From positions 62,001-126,000 of the forward strand of contig NZ_LKKK01000002.1 of NCBI RefSeq assembly GCF_001446935.1: a stretch of DNA of 64,000 bases, read 5' to 3'. Every line of letters starts with the position of its first letter. The stretch's first letter is position 1. Shown here in pieces: positions 1 to 9,179 of the stretch. This DNA is from Pseudomonas sp. TTU2014-080ASC. Lineage in GTDB: Bacteria > Pseudomonadota > Gammaproteobacteria > Pseudomonadales > Pseudomonadaceae. Both the position numbers and the translations under genes were made by a program. The notes beneath the pieces were generated by a model. It ran no database searches and was not told where the DNA came from. It saw only the letters and a list, made by a program, of their open reading frames with translations.

Positions 1-254
1 TTATCCGAAAGAATCAGAACCGGACGTTTAAAGTGCTTTTCCAGCGCCCGTGCATCGATCGAGTGCACAGCATTGGAACCACTCTCAACGATGATCCGGT
101 TCGGCATATCGTCAGTTGCCCCCAGCAAAAACTGGCGATAAGACTTACCCAGCGGGGCATCAACGATAGCTAATCGGTCAATCAGCAAAAAATACCCGAC
201 CCCAAGCAGAATAAAACTGAGCACGCAGACTGATAGAAATCGAGATGAGCGCAT
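1..254 (-). CDS. SGNH-hydrolase-like membrane-anchored protein, N-terminal part (runs off the window)
   Basis: The reading frame opens with ATG 13 bp after the MBOAT stop and stays open to the window edge (84 codons visible). Residues 5-24 form one hydrophobic segment, so the protein is anchored in or exported across the inner membrane. It continues with IVESGSNAVHSID, which resembles the block-I region of SGNH/AlgJ-like proteins that act with MBOAT acyltransferases in periplasmic O-acetylation of polysaccharides. The SGNH assignment rests on this short motif and on being the next gene downstream of an MBOAT. The catalytic Asp-His block lies outside the window. Confidence 0.55.
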   Translation of the reverse strand, partial: MRSSRFLSVCVLSFILLGVGYFLLIDRLAIVDAPLGKSYRQFLLGATDDMPNRIIVESGSNAVHSIDARALEKHFKRPVLILSD

Positions 255-267
255 TAACCGGCCACTA

Positions 268-1707
268 TTAAAAGTTGAAGTACAGAAAGTCCGAAGGGCT
301 GTTCTGGATCTGCGCAACCAGTGCGTAAAAGAACGCAAAGCCAACCAGTGCAGCCGCCACCAGCCCTCTGTTAAAGCGCAATACGCCAGCTCGTGGAGTC
401 AACCCGGCAATCTGCTGCGAGTTCGGAGCTAAGTACGCCAACAGTGCAACACAGATCAGGCTGATTACCGCCACTAGCGGCAGTAAGGGGCTATGAATCG
501 AGCCAACGCCGGCGCCTCCAAGTCCGAACATGCTGGACAGCATCTTCAGTGCCTGCCCAAGATCCTCTGCCCGGAAGAACACCCAGGCGAAATTGACGAA
601 CAAGAAGGTCATACCCCAGCCCACCCAGCCAGGTAAGCGCAACCCCGCTTCTTGCCATGCCCGATGCAAGGCAATGGCAGCCCCGTGCATGGCTCCCCAG
701 ATCAGGAACGTCCAGCCTGCACCATGCCAGATGCCACCAATGACAAACGTCGCGAAAAGGTTGAAGTACACCCGCGGCAATGTCGCGCGCTTACCGCCGA
801 GGGGAATATAGACATAATCCCGCAGCCAGCTCGACAAAGTGATATGCCAGCGCCGCCAGAAATCCTGGATGTTCTGAGCCTGATAAGGAGAGTTGAAGTT
901 GAAGGGCAGGCGAATGTTAAACATCAGGCTCAGCCCAATGGCCATGTCGCTGTAGCCGGAGAAATCGAAATACAACTGAAAGCTGTAGAACAGACTGGTA
1001 GCCCACGCCTCAATAGCAGTGAGCGGCTGCTCGCTGGCGTAACCTGCGTTCGCCCACTGCCCCAGGTTGTCTGCAATCAGCACTTTCTTGATCAGCCCGA
1101 TTGCAAAGATAAACAGCCCAAGCGAAAAGTTATCCAGATTGAAACGCAGTTGGGCAGAGCCCGAAAATTGCGGCATCAATGCCTTGTGATGCACGATCGG
1201 CCCGGCAATCAGGTGCGGAAAGAACGTCACAAAGAGGGTGTAGTTCACCACGCTGTAGTCCTTTACTCCGGTCCGGCTGCAATCCACCAGATAAGCGATC
1301 TGAGTAAAGGTGAAGAAGCTGATCCCCAACGGCAGTAACAAATTCAGCGTATTCAAATCGCTGGCAGTCAGACTATTGAAAGTGGTGATAAGAAAGTCGG
1401 TGTATTTGAAATAGATCAGTGCGCCCACGTTAAGCACAATACCGATCAGCAGTAATAAACGGCTACGCCTTGAGGGCCCATCGGCCAAAACCAAACGTGA
1501 AATCCAAGTTCCGAGCACATAGTTGACTGCTATCGATACGGCAATCAACAGCAAATACTTGGGTTCCCAGAAGCCGTAGAAAAACAGTGATGCAGCTGCC
1601 AGCCACAATCGTGGTAACCAAGGCCGGCCGGATTTGGCGAGTAGAAAGTAGCCGATCAGGGCGATAGGAAGAAAAACGTAAATAAACTCAGAAGTACTGA
1701 AAAGCAT
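268..1707 (-). CDS. MBOAT-family O-acyltransferase (AlgI-like)
   Basis: This 479-residue polytopic membrane protein has the AlgI/PatA/DltB signatures: FPHLIAGP near 163-170, QDFWRRWHITLSSW at about 281-294 and GGIWHGAGWT near 324-333, whose His328 is the expected active-site histidine. The family moves acyl (usually acetyl) groups across the inner membrane, which a periplasmic partner transfers to a polysaccharide. The start at 1707 gives an N-terminal hydrophobic segment typical of AlgI proteins. The next gene downstream (1-254) looks like the SGNH partner. The polymer acetylated cannot be told from the window; no alginate genes are visible. Confidence 0.9.
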   Translation of the reverse strand: MLFSTSEFIYVFLPIALIGYFLLAKSGRPWLPRLWLAAASLFFYGFWEPKYLLLIAVSIAVNYVLGTWISRLVLADGPSRRSRLLLLIGIVLNVGALIYFKYTDFLITTFNSLTASDLNTLNLLLPLGISFFTFTQIAYLVDCSRTGVKDYSVVNYTLFVTFFPHLIAGPIVHHKALMPQFSGSAQLRFNLDNFSLGLFIFAIGLIKKVLIADNLGQWANAGYASEQPLTAIEAWATSLFYSFQLYFDFSGYSDMAIGLSLMFNIRLPFNFNSPYQAQNIQDFWRRWHITLSSWLRDYVYIPLGGKRATLPRVYFNLFATFVIGGIWHGAGWTFLIWGAMHGAAIALHRAWQEAGLRLPGWVGWGMTFLFVNFAWVFFRAEDLGQALKMLSSMFGLGGAGVGSIHSPLLPLVAVISLICVALLAYLAPNSQQIAGLTPRAGVLRFNRGLVAAALVGFAFFYALVAQIQNSPSDFLYFNF

Positions 1708-1757
1708 ATACGGTATCGCGCCTTCAAATGAACTTCAGGACCGTAGCTCGCATTACT

Positions 1758-1785
1758 AAAAAACCCGGCATGTGCCGGGTTTTTT
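1758..1785 (-). terminator. Rho-independent terminator of the pnt operon
   Basis: A-run, ACCCGGCA, two-base turn, TGCCGGGT and a T-run form a symmetrical hairpin, so it can work in both directions. It lies just past the pntB stop codon on the minus strand and separates pntB from the MBOAT gene. Confidence 0.85.
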
Positions 1786-1801
1786 ATCAACAGTATGTAC
1801 G

Positions 1802-3262
1802 TCAGTCTACCGCCTTCACCATATCTTCGATGACTTTCTTCGCGTCACCGAAAACCATCATGGTTTTGTCCAGATAGAACAGCTCGTTATCCAGACCGGC
1901 ATAGCCGCTGGCCATGGAGCGCTTGTTAACGATGACGGTCTTGGCTTTGTAGGCCTCGAGAATCGGCATACCTGCGATTGGCGATTTCGGGTCGTTCTTC
2001 GCGGCCGGGTTGACCACGTCGTTCGCACCCAGCACCAACACCACGTCAGCCTGACCAAACTCGCTGTTGATGTCTTCCATCTCGAACACCTGCTCGTACG
2101 GCACTTCAGCTTCTGCCAGCAGGACGTTCATGTGACCCGGCATACGACCGGCTACCGGGTGAATCGCATACTTCACAGTCACACCACGGTGAGTCAGCTT
2201 CTCAGCCAGTTCCATCAGTGCGTGCTGAGCACGGGCCACTGCCAGACCGTAGCCCGGAACGATGATCACGGTGTCAGCGTTGGTCAGCAGGAAGGCAGCA
2301 TCGTCGCTCGAACCTGATTTAACCGGACGTGCTTCCTGAGCACCGGCCGGGCCGCCTGCATCAGCAGCGCCACCGAAACCACCGAGGATCACGTTGAAGA
2401 ACGAACGGTTCATTGCCTTACACATGATGTAAGACAGGATCGCACCGGACGAGCCCACCAGCGAACCGGCGATGATCAGCATCGAGTTGTTCAGCGAGAA
2501 ACCGATACCAGCCGCCGCCCAGCCCGAGTAGCTGTTGAGCATCGACACCACTACCGGCATGTCGGCACCGCCAATTGGGATGATGATCAGTACACCAATA
2601 ATGAAGGCCAGCACAGTCAGCGCCACGAACGCACGCACGTCGCCGGTAACGGTGAAGTACACGCCCAGGCCAATGATCGCCAGACCGAACAGCAGGTTAA
2701 CCAGATGCTGGCCCTTGAACACAACAGGCGCGCCCTGGAACAAGCGGAACTTGTACTTGCCCGACAGCTTGCCGAAGGCAATTACCGAACCGGAGAAGGT
2801 GATGGCACCGATCGCAGAGCCGAGGAAAAGCTCAACACGGTTAGCCGCCGGAATGGCATCGCCAATGTTGGCCACAATGCCCAGCGACTGCGGCTCAACC
2901 ACAGCAGCAATAGCAATAAACACCGCAGCCAGACCGATCATGCTGTGCATGAAGGCAACCAGCTCAGGCATTTTGGTCATTTCAACGCGCTTAGCCATGA
3001 TCGCGCCCGCGCCGCCACCGACCACCAACGCAGCCAGCACATAGCCCAGCCCCTGAGTCAGGCTCAGCGTGATGCCTTGCTTGGCAAACTCTTCGATCTT
3101 CAGTTGGATCAGACCTACAGTGGTGATCACCGCAATGGCCATACCGATCATGCCGAAAGCATTACCACGGCGAGAAGTCGTCGGGTGCGACAGGCCTTTG
3201 AGTGCCTGAATGAAGCAGACCGAAGCAACCAGATACAGGACAGTAATAAGGTTCATGCTCAT
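1802..3262 (-). CDS. pntB: NAD(P) transhydrogenase subunit beta
   Basis: This 486-residue inner-membrane protein couples proton translocation to hydride transfer between NADH and NADP+. The N-terminal two thirds are transmembrane helices of domain II. The C-terminal third is the NADP(H)-binding domain III, with VIIVPGYGLAVARAQHA and the following IHPVAGRMPGHMNVLLAEA stretch. Length and motifs are full-family. It is the last gene of pntAa-pntAb-pntB, 3 bp after pntAb, and ends at a strong hairpin terminator. Confidence 0.97.
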   Translation of the reverse strand: MSMNLITVLYLVASVCFIQALKGLSHPTTSRRGNAFGMIGMAIAVITTVGLIQLKIEEFAKQGITLSLTQGLGYVLAALVVGGGAGAIMAKRVEMTKMPELVAFMHSMIGLAAVFIAIAAVVEPQSLGIVANIGDAIPAANRVELFLGSAIGAITFSGSVIAFGKLSGKYKFRLFQGAPVVFKGQHLVNLLFGLAIIGLGVYFTVTGDVRAFVALTVLAFIIGVLIIIPIGGADMPVVVSMLNSYSGWAAAGIGFSLNNSMLIIAGSLVGSSGAILSYIMCKAMNRSFFNVILGGFGGAADAGGPAGAQEARPVKSGSSDDAAFLLTNADTVIIVPGYGLAVARAQHALMELAEKLTHRGVTVKYAIHPVAGRMPGHMNVLLAEAEVPYEQVFEMEDINSEFGQADVVLVLGANDVVNPAAKNDPKSPIAGMPILEAYKAKTVIVNKRSMASGYAGLDNELFYLDKTMMVFGDAKKVIEDMVKAVD

Positions 3263-3265
3263 CGG

Positions 3266-3577
3266 TTACTTCTCCGCGGACGCCTTAGGCGCCTTCTTCT
3301 TGAACATTTCCAGCATGCGGCGAGTTACCAGGAAGCCACCGAATACGTTTACAGCTGCAAGTGCCACGGCCAGTGTGCCCATGGCTTTGCCCAGCGGAGT
3401 CACGGTCAGAGCCGCTGCCAGAATGGCACCGACGATCACGATCGCGGAGACCGCGTTGGTAACCGCCATCAGCGGAGTGTGCAGCGCCGGGGTCACGTTC
3501 CAAACCACGTGGTAACCCACATAGATGGCCAGCACGAAGATGATCAGGTTGTAGATGCCGTCTGAAATCAGATCCAT
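3266..3577 (-). CDS. pntAb: NAD(P) transhydrogenase subunit alpha part 2
   Basis: This 103-residue small membrane subunit supplies three to four helices of domain II (for example [19 protein letters not shown] and [15 protein letters not shown]). In pseudomonads the alpha subunit is split into a soluble part (pntAa) and this membrane part, whereas E. coli has one fused PntA. It lies between pntAa and pntB with very short spacers, so the three are almost certainly co-transcribed. Confidence 0.95.
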   Translation of the reverse strand: MDLISDGIYNLIIFVLAIYVGYHVVWNVTPALHTPLMAVTNAVSAIVIVGAILAAALTVTPLGKAMGTLAVALAAVNVFGGFLVTRRMLEMFKKKAPKASAEK

Positions 3578-3588
3578 GTCCGTTCCCC

Positions 3589-4710
3589 TTAGCCGTTGTT
3601 ACGAACGACCTGACCGTCGCGGCACATAAGGCATGCAGCAACGATGTCGTCTTCGAGGTTGAGGTGGTACTTGCCTTCGCCGTCGATGATCAGCTTGAGG
3701 AAGTCCAGCAGGTTGCGCGCATACAGAGCAGAAGCATCCGCAGGAACCAGAGCAGCCAGGTTGCTGTGGCCAACAATAGTCACACCGTGTTTAACCACGA
3801 CTTTGTCAGCTTCAGTCAGCGGGCAGTTACCGCCCTGAGCAGCAGCCAGGTCGATAACCACGGAACCTGGTTTCATCTCAGCAACAGTGGCTTCGTGCAG
3901 CAGGGTCGGAGCCTTACGGCCTGGAATCAGTGCAGTAGTGATAACGATATCAGCCTGCTTGGCGCGCTCGTGCACAGCCTTGGCCTGACGTTCCATCCAC
4001 GAGGCTGGCATCGGACGGGCATAGCCGCCAACACCTTCAGCGCACTCACGCTCTTCGTCAGTCTCGAACGGCACATCAACGAACTTGGCACCCAGGGATT
4101 CGATCTGCTCTTTCACCGCCGGACGCACGTCCGATGCCTCAATCACAGCCCCCAAACGCTTGGCCGTTGCAATCGCCTGCAGACCGGCCACGCCAGCGCC
4201 GAGAATCAGTACACGCGCAGCTTTCACCGTACCAGCAGCAGTCATCAGCATCGGCATAAAGCGCGGATAGTGATTGGCTGCCAGCATTACAGCCTTATAG
4301 CCGGCAATGTTGGCCTGCGAGGACAGAACGTCCAGGCTCTGCGCGCGGGAGGTGCGCGGGGCAGCCTCAAGTGCAAAGGCAGTAATGCCACGGGCGTTCA
4401 TGCGGGCAATGGTTTCATTGCTGAACGGGTTGAGCATACCAACCAGCACCGCACCGGCCTTCATCAGACCCAGTTCGGCATCATCCGGTGCAACGACTTT
4501 CAGCACCAGGTCAGCAGCAAAGGCAGCAGCAGCATCAGCAATGGTCGCACCAACGGCGGCATAGGCACTGTCCGGAATGCTTGCGTTAACACCAGCACCG
4601 GTCTGTACAGTCACCTGATGGCCCTGGCCGATCAGCTTCTTGATGGTTTCGGGAGTTGCGGCGACGCGCGTCTCACCAACATGGGTTTCGAGAGGAACAC
4701 CGATGTGCAC
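3589..4710 (-). CDS. pntAa: NAD(P) transhydrogenase subunit alpha part 1 (NAD-binding)
   Basis: This 373-residue soluble domain I binds NAD(H). The start [20 protein letters not shown] is typical of the AlaDH/PNT N-terminal fold. The Rossmann motif [18 protein letters not shown] is followed by ASDVRP, and GGYARPM lies downstream. It is the first gene of the operon. About 540 bp upstream separates it from gcdR and must hold the operon promoter. Confidence 0.96.
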   Translation of the reverse strand: MHIGVPLETHVGETRVAATPETIKKLIGQGHQVTVQTGAGVNASIPDSAYAAVGATIADAAAAFAADLVLKVVAPDDAELGLMKAGAVLVGMLNPFSNETIARMNARGITAFALEAAPRTSRAQSLDVLSSQANIAGYKAVMLAANHYPRFMPMLMTAAGTVKAARVLILGAGVAGLQAIATAKRLGAVIEASDVRPAVKEQIESLGAKFVDVPFETDEERECAEGVGGYARPMPASWMERQAKAVHERAKQADIVITTALIPGRKAPTLLHEATVAEMKPGSVVIDLAAAQGGNCPLTEADKVVVKHGVTIVGHSNLAALVPADASALYARNLLDFLKLIIDGEGKYHLNLEDDIVAACLMCRDGQVVRNNG

Positions 4711-5253
4711 TTCAAATCTCCTGCGTGATCTTTATTGTGAACCTGCGCACTACGGGTGGCACGCGGGCGTATTGGGAGGATCAGCACAATCCCAACCTGC
4801 AACATCGAGAAACAGACGGGGGCGGCATTTTGCAGGCGATAGAGCGAGCCTTCAAGGCGTTTTGGAGTAAAAGATTGCGTCAACTACAAGACAGAGCGGC
4901 CTAAAACTCGCCGAAAAATCCCTGTAAGCCGCTAAATACAAGGGCTCTTTGCTGACTACAAAAAAAAACAAAGCCATAAAAAAATCTGAAAAAAACAAAC
5001 CCAACTCAATCCTTCGAATTTTCCTTAAACCTACTGAAAGCCGCTATCCAAGCGTACTTCGAGCTTTATTTGTGCAAAAAACGCAACACTAAACTCAGAC
5101 CTTTAAACTAGAAATGTAGTGATATTCAACCGACACTACATTAAATAAAAACGGCTGGAGCCAGCTATTTTCAAGGCATACGAAAAATAGCCGGAGAGCC
5201 TGAGGGCACTCAGCAATGAACTAAAGTAAGAAAATTCGTTAGCAAGCTGTGTA
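4711..5253. other. Intergenic region between pntAa and gcdR
   Basis: No convincing gene is present. The stretch 4900-5150 is AT-rich with several A-runs and should hold the pnt promoter on the minus strand. The far end carries the gcdR terminator and a second inverted repeat (arms CCAGCTATTTTC at 5163 and AAAATAGCCGG ending 5196). Confidence 0.6.
5144..5168 (-). terminator. Terminator downstream of gcdR
   Basis: Read on the minus strand, AGCTGG, loop CTCT and CCAGCC are followed by GTTTTTATTTA. This is a six-pair stem with a T-tract about 85 bp past the gcdR stop. Confidence 0.6.
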
Positions 5254-6162
5254 CTATTTCAGAACACCCGCCTCAACATAGCCGCGCGCCTCCTGCACCA
5301 GCCAGTCGCGCAGCCGCACTAACGCCGCCGATTCCAGCTTGCGTTCAGGGATCATCAGGTAATAGGACTTATCGGTAGGCATGGTCAGCGGAGCAGCGAT
5401 CACCAGACGCCCTTCATCTAACTCACGACGGATCAGAAACGGAGGGATCAACGCGACGCCCATTTCATGCATGGCAGCCTGAGCCAGCATGGAGAACAGC
5501 TCATAACGCGGGCCACTCATATCCCGCGCCGTACTCAGCCCTTGAGCGTTAAACCACTGCCGCCAGGCGTAGGGTCGAGTCGACTGCTGAAGCAGCGGCA
5601 ACGCAGCGATTTCTTCAACACTCAGGGCTGTGCGGCCTGCCAGCAACGCCGGACTGCATACCGGCATCATGTCTTCCCCCATGAGCAGATAGGCACGGGT
5701 ACCGGGCCAATCGGCATCACCGAAGTACACCGCCGCATCCAGCTCGGTATCGGCAAACAGAAAAGGGCGCGTGCGGTTGGTCAGGTTAACGGTGATTTCC
5801 GGATGCAGACGCTGAAAGTTCTTCAACCGCGGCAACAGCCACTGCGTGCCGAAGGTAGGCACCACGGCCAATTCAATGGTCATTGCACCTTGCTGGCCCA
5901 TCACCGCCAAAGTGTCACGCTCAACTGCATCCAACTGACTGGCAACCCGGCGGGCGTATGACAGCCCGGCTTCCGTCAATTGCACACCACGACGCGAGCG
6001 GCGGAACAACTCAATATTCAGAAATTCCTCAAGCCCGGCGATCTGCCGACAAACAGCACCCTGAGTCAGGCTCAATTCCTGCGCAGCTTTGGTGAAGCTT
6101 TGGTGACGGGCCGCAGATTCAAAGGCTATCAGGGCTGTTGTGCTGGGAATTTTACGGCGCAT
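5254..6162 (-). CDS. gcdR: LysR-type regulator of glutarate catabolism
   Basis: This 302-residue LysR regulator has an N-terminal winged helix (TALIAFESAARHQSFTKAA, then LTQGAVCRQIAGLEEFL) and a C-terminal effector domain. It lies head-to-head with gcdH, the arrangement known for the Pseudomonas glutaryl-CoA dehydrogenase activator, so it probably senses glutarate or glutaryl-CoA and drives gcdH-gcdG. The start is taken at ATG 6162 (MRRKIPSTTAL), which matches the usual start of these proteins. The longer frame begins with a TTG at 6204 and adds 14 untypical residues. Confidence 0.87.
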   Translation of the reverse strand: MRRKIPSTTALIAFESAARHQSFTKAAQELSLTQGAVCRQIAGLEEFLNIELFRRSRRGVQLTEAGLSYARRVASQLDAVERDTLAVMGQQGAMTIELAVVPTFGTQWLLPRLKNFQRLHPEITVNLTNRTRPFLFADTELDAAVYFGDADWPGTRAYLLMGEDMMPVCSPALLAGRTALSVEEIAALPLLQQSTRPYAWRQWFNAQGLSTARDMSGPRYELFSMLAQAAMHEMGVALIPPFLIRRELDEGRLVIAAPLTMPTDKSYYLMIPERKLESAALVRLRDWLVQEARGYVEAGVLK

Positions 6163-6357
6163 TTGTGCGTCACTCTCACTCTTAAAGGCAATTATTGCCG
6201 TCAAACGCTATCTCGAAGTGAGCTTTTCGCACAAGTCATTGAAGAATTCTCGATTGTCTGCGACATATTGCCCACATAGCATCTGTTCCCATCCAGACGG
6301 GCACGAGTCAGTAGTACGGAGCCCGTCTCTTCCACATCAAGAACACGAGGTTTTACG

Positions 6358-7536
6358 ATGGCCAAGGCAAGCTTCAACTGGATTGATCCGCTGCTGCTCG
6401 ATCAGCAACTGACTGAAGAAGAGCGCATGGTGCGCGACACTGCCCAGCAGTTTGCCGCTGACAAGCTGGCTCCCCGTGTGCAGGAAGCTTTCCGCAACGA
6501 GAAAACCGACCCGGCCATCTTCCGTGAAATGGGCGAAACCGGCCTGCTCGGCGCAACCATCCCGGAAATCTACGGCGGCAGCGGTCTGAACTACGTGTGC
6601 TATGGCCTGATCGCCCGTGAAGTGGAGCGTATCGACTCCGGCTACCGCTCCATGATGAGCGTGCAATCCTCCCTGGTGATGGTGCCTATCAACGAATTCG
6701 GTAACGAAGCCACCAAGCAGAAATACCTGCCGAAACTGGCCACCGGTGAATACATCGGCTGCTTCGGTCTGACCGAGCCTGACCACGGTTCCGACCCGGG
6801 CTCGATGATCACCCGTGCTCGCAAAGTCGAGGGCGGCTACCGCCTGACCGGCGCAAAAATGTGGATCACCAACTCGCCGATCGCAGACGTATTCGTGGTC
6901 TGGGCGAAAGATGATGAAGGCGAAATCCGCGGCTTCGTGCTGGAAAAAGGCTGGGAAGGTCTGAGCGCTCCGGCAATCCACGGCAAGGTCGGCCTGCGCG
7001 CCTCGATCACCGGCGAAATCGTCATGGACAACGTGTTCTGCCCGGAAGAAAACGCCTTCCCGGATATTCGCGGCCTTCGTGGTCCGTTCACCTGTCTGAA
7101 CTCCGCTCGCTACGGCATCAGCTGGGGTGCACTGGGTGCAGCAGAAGACTGCTGGCACACTGCTCGCCAGTACACCCTGGACCGTAAGCAATTCGGTCGC
7201 CCTCTGGCACAAACCCAGCTGATCCAGAAGAAGCTGGCTGACATGCAGACCGAGATCACCCTGGCCCTGCAAGGCTGCCTGCGCCTGGGCCGCATGAAGG
7301 ACGAAGGCACCGCTGCGGTGGAAATCACCTCAATCATGAAGCGCAACAGCTGCGGCAAGTCCCTGGAAATTGCCCGTATGGCCCGTGACATGCTGGGCGG
7401 CAACGGCATCAGCGATGAGTTCGGCGTAGCCCGCCACCTGGTCAACCTGGAAGTGGTCAACACTTACGAAGGTACCCACGACGTCCACGCGCTGATCCTC
7501 GGCCGTGCGCAAACTGGCCTGCAGGCTTTCTTCTAA
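6358..7536 (+). CDS. gcdH: Glutaryl-CoA dehydrogenase
   Basis: This 392-residue acyl-CoA dehydrogenase oxidises and decarboxylates glutaryl-CoA to crotonyl-CoA, with electrons passing to ETF, in lysine/glutarate breakdown. Visible signatures are [16 protein letters not shown] (flavin/substrate binding), [16 protein letters not shown], and [16 protein letters not shown] with the catalytic base Glu at about residue 371. GcdH-specific features include the [12 protein letters not shown] segment. ACGAGG precedes the ATG by seven bases. The gene is divergent from gcdR and followed by gcdG. Confidence 0.96.
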   Translation: MAKASFNWIDPLLLDQQLTEEERMVRDTAQQFAADKLAPRVQEAFRNEKTDPAIFREMGETGLLGATIPEIYGGSGLNYVCYGLIAREVERIDSGYRSMMSVQSSLVMVPINEFGNEATKQKYLPKLATGEYIGCFGLTEPDHGSDPGSMITRARKVEGGYRLTGAKMWITNSPIADVFVVWAKDDEGEIRGFVLEKGWEGLSAPAIHGKVGLRASITGEIVMDNVFCPEENAFPDIRGLRGPFTCLNSARYGISWGALGAAEDCWHTARQYTLDRKQFGRPLAQTQLIQKKLADMQTEITLALQGCLRLGRMKDEGTAAVEITSIMKRNSCGKSLEIARMARDMLGGNGISDEFGVARHLVNLEVVNTYEGTHDVHALILGRAQTGLQAFF

Positions 7537-7551
7537 GCCCTGACGCTCCAA

Positions 7552-7691
7552 GGGCACCTCTAAAAACGTAGGCGAGGCAGTCAGCGCGAGGCAAAAACAG
7601 GCGAAAAAGCGCAGTTTACGAATGGTAAATGAGCATTTTGAGCCTGTTTTTAACGCAGAGATGGCAACGCAGGTAGTTATTAGAGGTGCTC
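7552..7691. mobile_element. MITE-like palindromic element between gcdH and gcdG
   Basis: A 140-bp unit is bounded by inverted ends GCACCTCTAA (left, from 7554) and TTAGAGGTGC (right, to 7690). Its inside is itself a long imperfect palindrome: AAAAACAGGC near 7594 pairs with GCCTGTTTTT near 7642, and GCAGTTTAC pairs imperfectly with GGTAAATGAGC. It has no coding capacity and would fold into one large hairpin as RNA. I recall similar sequences dispersed in pseudomonads, but copy number cannot be tested here. It sits within the gcdH-gcdG operon. Confidence 0.7.
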
Positions 7692-7747
7692 TCAAGTGGG
7701 GAAAGCCTGGCTTTCCCCAGCCATTCCACGTTCGCATGAGGTCTGCC

Positions 7748-8971
7748 ATGTCTGGTGCTTTGTCTCATATCCGCGTTCTTGATCTTTCCCGCGTACTGGC
7801 CGGGCCCTGGGCCGGGCAGATCCTTGGTGATCTCGGCGCTGAGGTGATCAAAGTTGAGCGTCCCGGCAGCGGTGACGACACCCGTCATTGGGGCCCACCC
7901 TTTGTGAAAGATGCCGACGGTAACGATTCCCGTGAGGCGGCTTACTTCCAGAGTGCGAACCGCAATAAGCAATCCGTTACCGTCGACTTCACCCAACCGG
8001 AAGGGCAGCGCCTGATCCGTGAACTGGTACAGCACTGCGACGTACTGCTGGAAAACTTCAAGGTCGGCGGTCTTGCGGCTTACGGCCTCGACTATGCCAG
8101 CCTGAAGGCGATCAACCCACGCCTGATTTACTGTTCCGTGACCGGCTTCGGCCAGGACGGTCCTTATGCCAAGCGCGCCGGTTACGACTTCATGATTCAG
8201 GGTCTCGGCGGGCTGATGAGCCTGACCGGTAAGCCTGATGGCGAAGAAGGTGCAGGGCCGATGAAGGTCGGCGTAGCCCTTACCGATATTCTCACCGGCC
8301 TGTATGCCACCGTGGGCGTACTGGCTGCACTGAACCAGCGTGAACAATCTGGCCTGGGCCAACATATCGATGTAGCCCTACTGGATGTGCAGGTTGCCTG
8401 CCTGGCTAACCAGGCCATGAACTACCTGAACACAGGCGTCTCGCCGAAACGACTCGGTAACGCCCACCCGAATATTGTTCCATATCAGGATTTCCCCTCC
8501 GCTGATGGCAACTTCATCATCGCGGTGGGTAACGACGGGCAATTCCGCAAACTTTGCGAGGTTGCCGGCCTTCCGGCTTTGGCCGACGACCCGCGTTTTT
8601 CTACCAATAAGGCCCGCGTTGCCCATCGCTCCGAGCTGATCCCGCTACTGCGTCAGGCCACGGTGTTTAAAACCACGGCCGAGTGGGTAGGCCTGCTCGA
8701 AGAGGCTGGGGTACCGTGCGGACCGATCAATGATCTGGCCCAGGTATTTGCGGACCCACAGGTGCAGGCGCGCGGCTTGCGCATTGATCTGCCAAACAGT
8801 TTGGGCAGCACCACACCGTTGGTGGCCAGCCCTCTGCACCTGTCAGAAACCCCGGTTGAGTACCGCAATGCGCCGCCGCTGCTGGGCGAGCATACCGATC
8901 AGGTCCTGAGCCGGCATTTGGGCCTGAGCCCTGAGCAGATCAGCGCCTTGCGTACAACAGGCGTTGTTTAA
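7748..8971 (+). CDS. gcdG: Class III CoA-transferase (glutarate CoA-transferase)
   Basis: This 407-residue CaiB/BaiF-family protein probably transfers CoA to glutarate (for example from succinyl-CoA), feeding GcdH. Motifs are RVLDLSRVLAGPWAGQ at the N-terminus, DLGAEVIKVERPGSGDDTR, and GYDFMIQGLGGLMSLTG, whose Asp fits the family active site. The start at 7748 has GAGG six bases upstream and gives the usual ALSHIRVLDLSR beginning. A longer in-frame start (7622) would translate through the MITE-like element and is rejected. ATG 7736 is a possible alternative. Confidence 0.9.
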   Translation: MSGALSHIRVLDLSRVLAGPWAGQILGDLGAEVIKVERPGSGDDTRHWGPPFVKDADGNDSREAAYFQSANRNKQSVTVDFTQPEGQRLIRELVQHCDVLLENFKVGGLAAYGLDYASLKAINPRLIYCSVTGFGQDGPYAKRAGYDFMIQGLGGLMSLTGKPDGEEGAGPMKVGVALTDILTGLYATVGVLAALNQREQSGLGQHIDVALLDVQVACLANQAMNYLNTGVSPKRLGNAHPNIVPYQDFPSADGNFIIAVGNDGQFRKLCEVAGLPALADDPRFSTNKARVAHRSELIPLLRQATVFKTTAEWVGLLEEAGVPCGPINDLAQVFADPQVQARGLRIDLPNSLGSTTPLVASPLHLSETPVEYRNAPPLLGEHTDQVLSRHLGLSPEQISALRTTGVV

Positions 8972-9004
8972 CGGCCTTTTTCCTGCACAATGTTTACTCC
9001 TCGA

Positions 9005-9029
9005 CGCGGCCATCTGGCCGCGTTTTTTT
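9005..9029 (+). terminator. Terminator of gcdH-gcdG
   Basis: CGCGGCCA, TC, TGGCCGCG followed by seven T residues is a strong intrinsic terminator about 35 bp past the gcdG stop. Confidence 0.9.
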
Positions 9030-9089
9030 GTCCTGCGATTCACTATTTTCCTGCGGATCTCTGCTTTCCGACTGTCGCCCACCAGTACT

Positions 9090-9108
9090 GATAATTTGAA
9101 TTATTCGC
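9090..9108. promoter_or_regulatory. Putative Fur box upstream of the siderophore uptake operon
   Basis: GATAATTTGAATTATTCGC matches 13 of 19 positions of the classic Fur consensus and contains the dyad ATAATT/AATTAT. It lies about 80 bp before the ferric reductase gene, as expected for iron-repressed transcription. Confidence 0.6.
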
Positions 9109-9179
9109 AATTGGCTGATCTAATTCCTGCCACGGTTACCGCTGTCCGGTAACCTCCCAATGGCAATGGATTGACCACA

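Noticed and set aside
4757..4773. TGGCACG resembling a -24 element upstream of pntAa
   Set aside because: No TTGC-like -12 element at the right spacing and it points away from pntAa.
6163..6204. Longer TTG-initiated start for gcdR
   Set aside because: Adds 14 residues not typical of this LysR group; ATG 6162 fits better.
7622..7747. N-terminal extension of the CoA-transferase frame
   Set aside because: It would translate through the palindromic element; the start at 7748 has a good ribosome-binding site and gives the normal family N-terminus.
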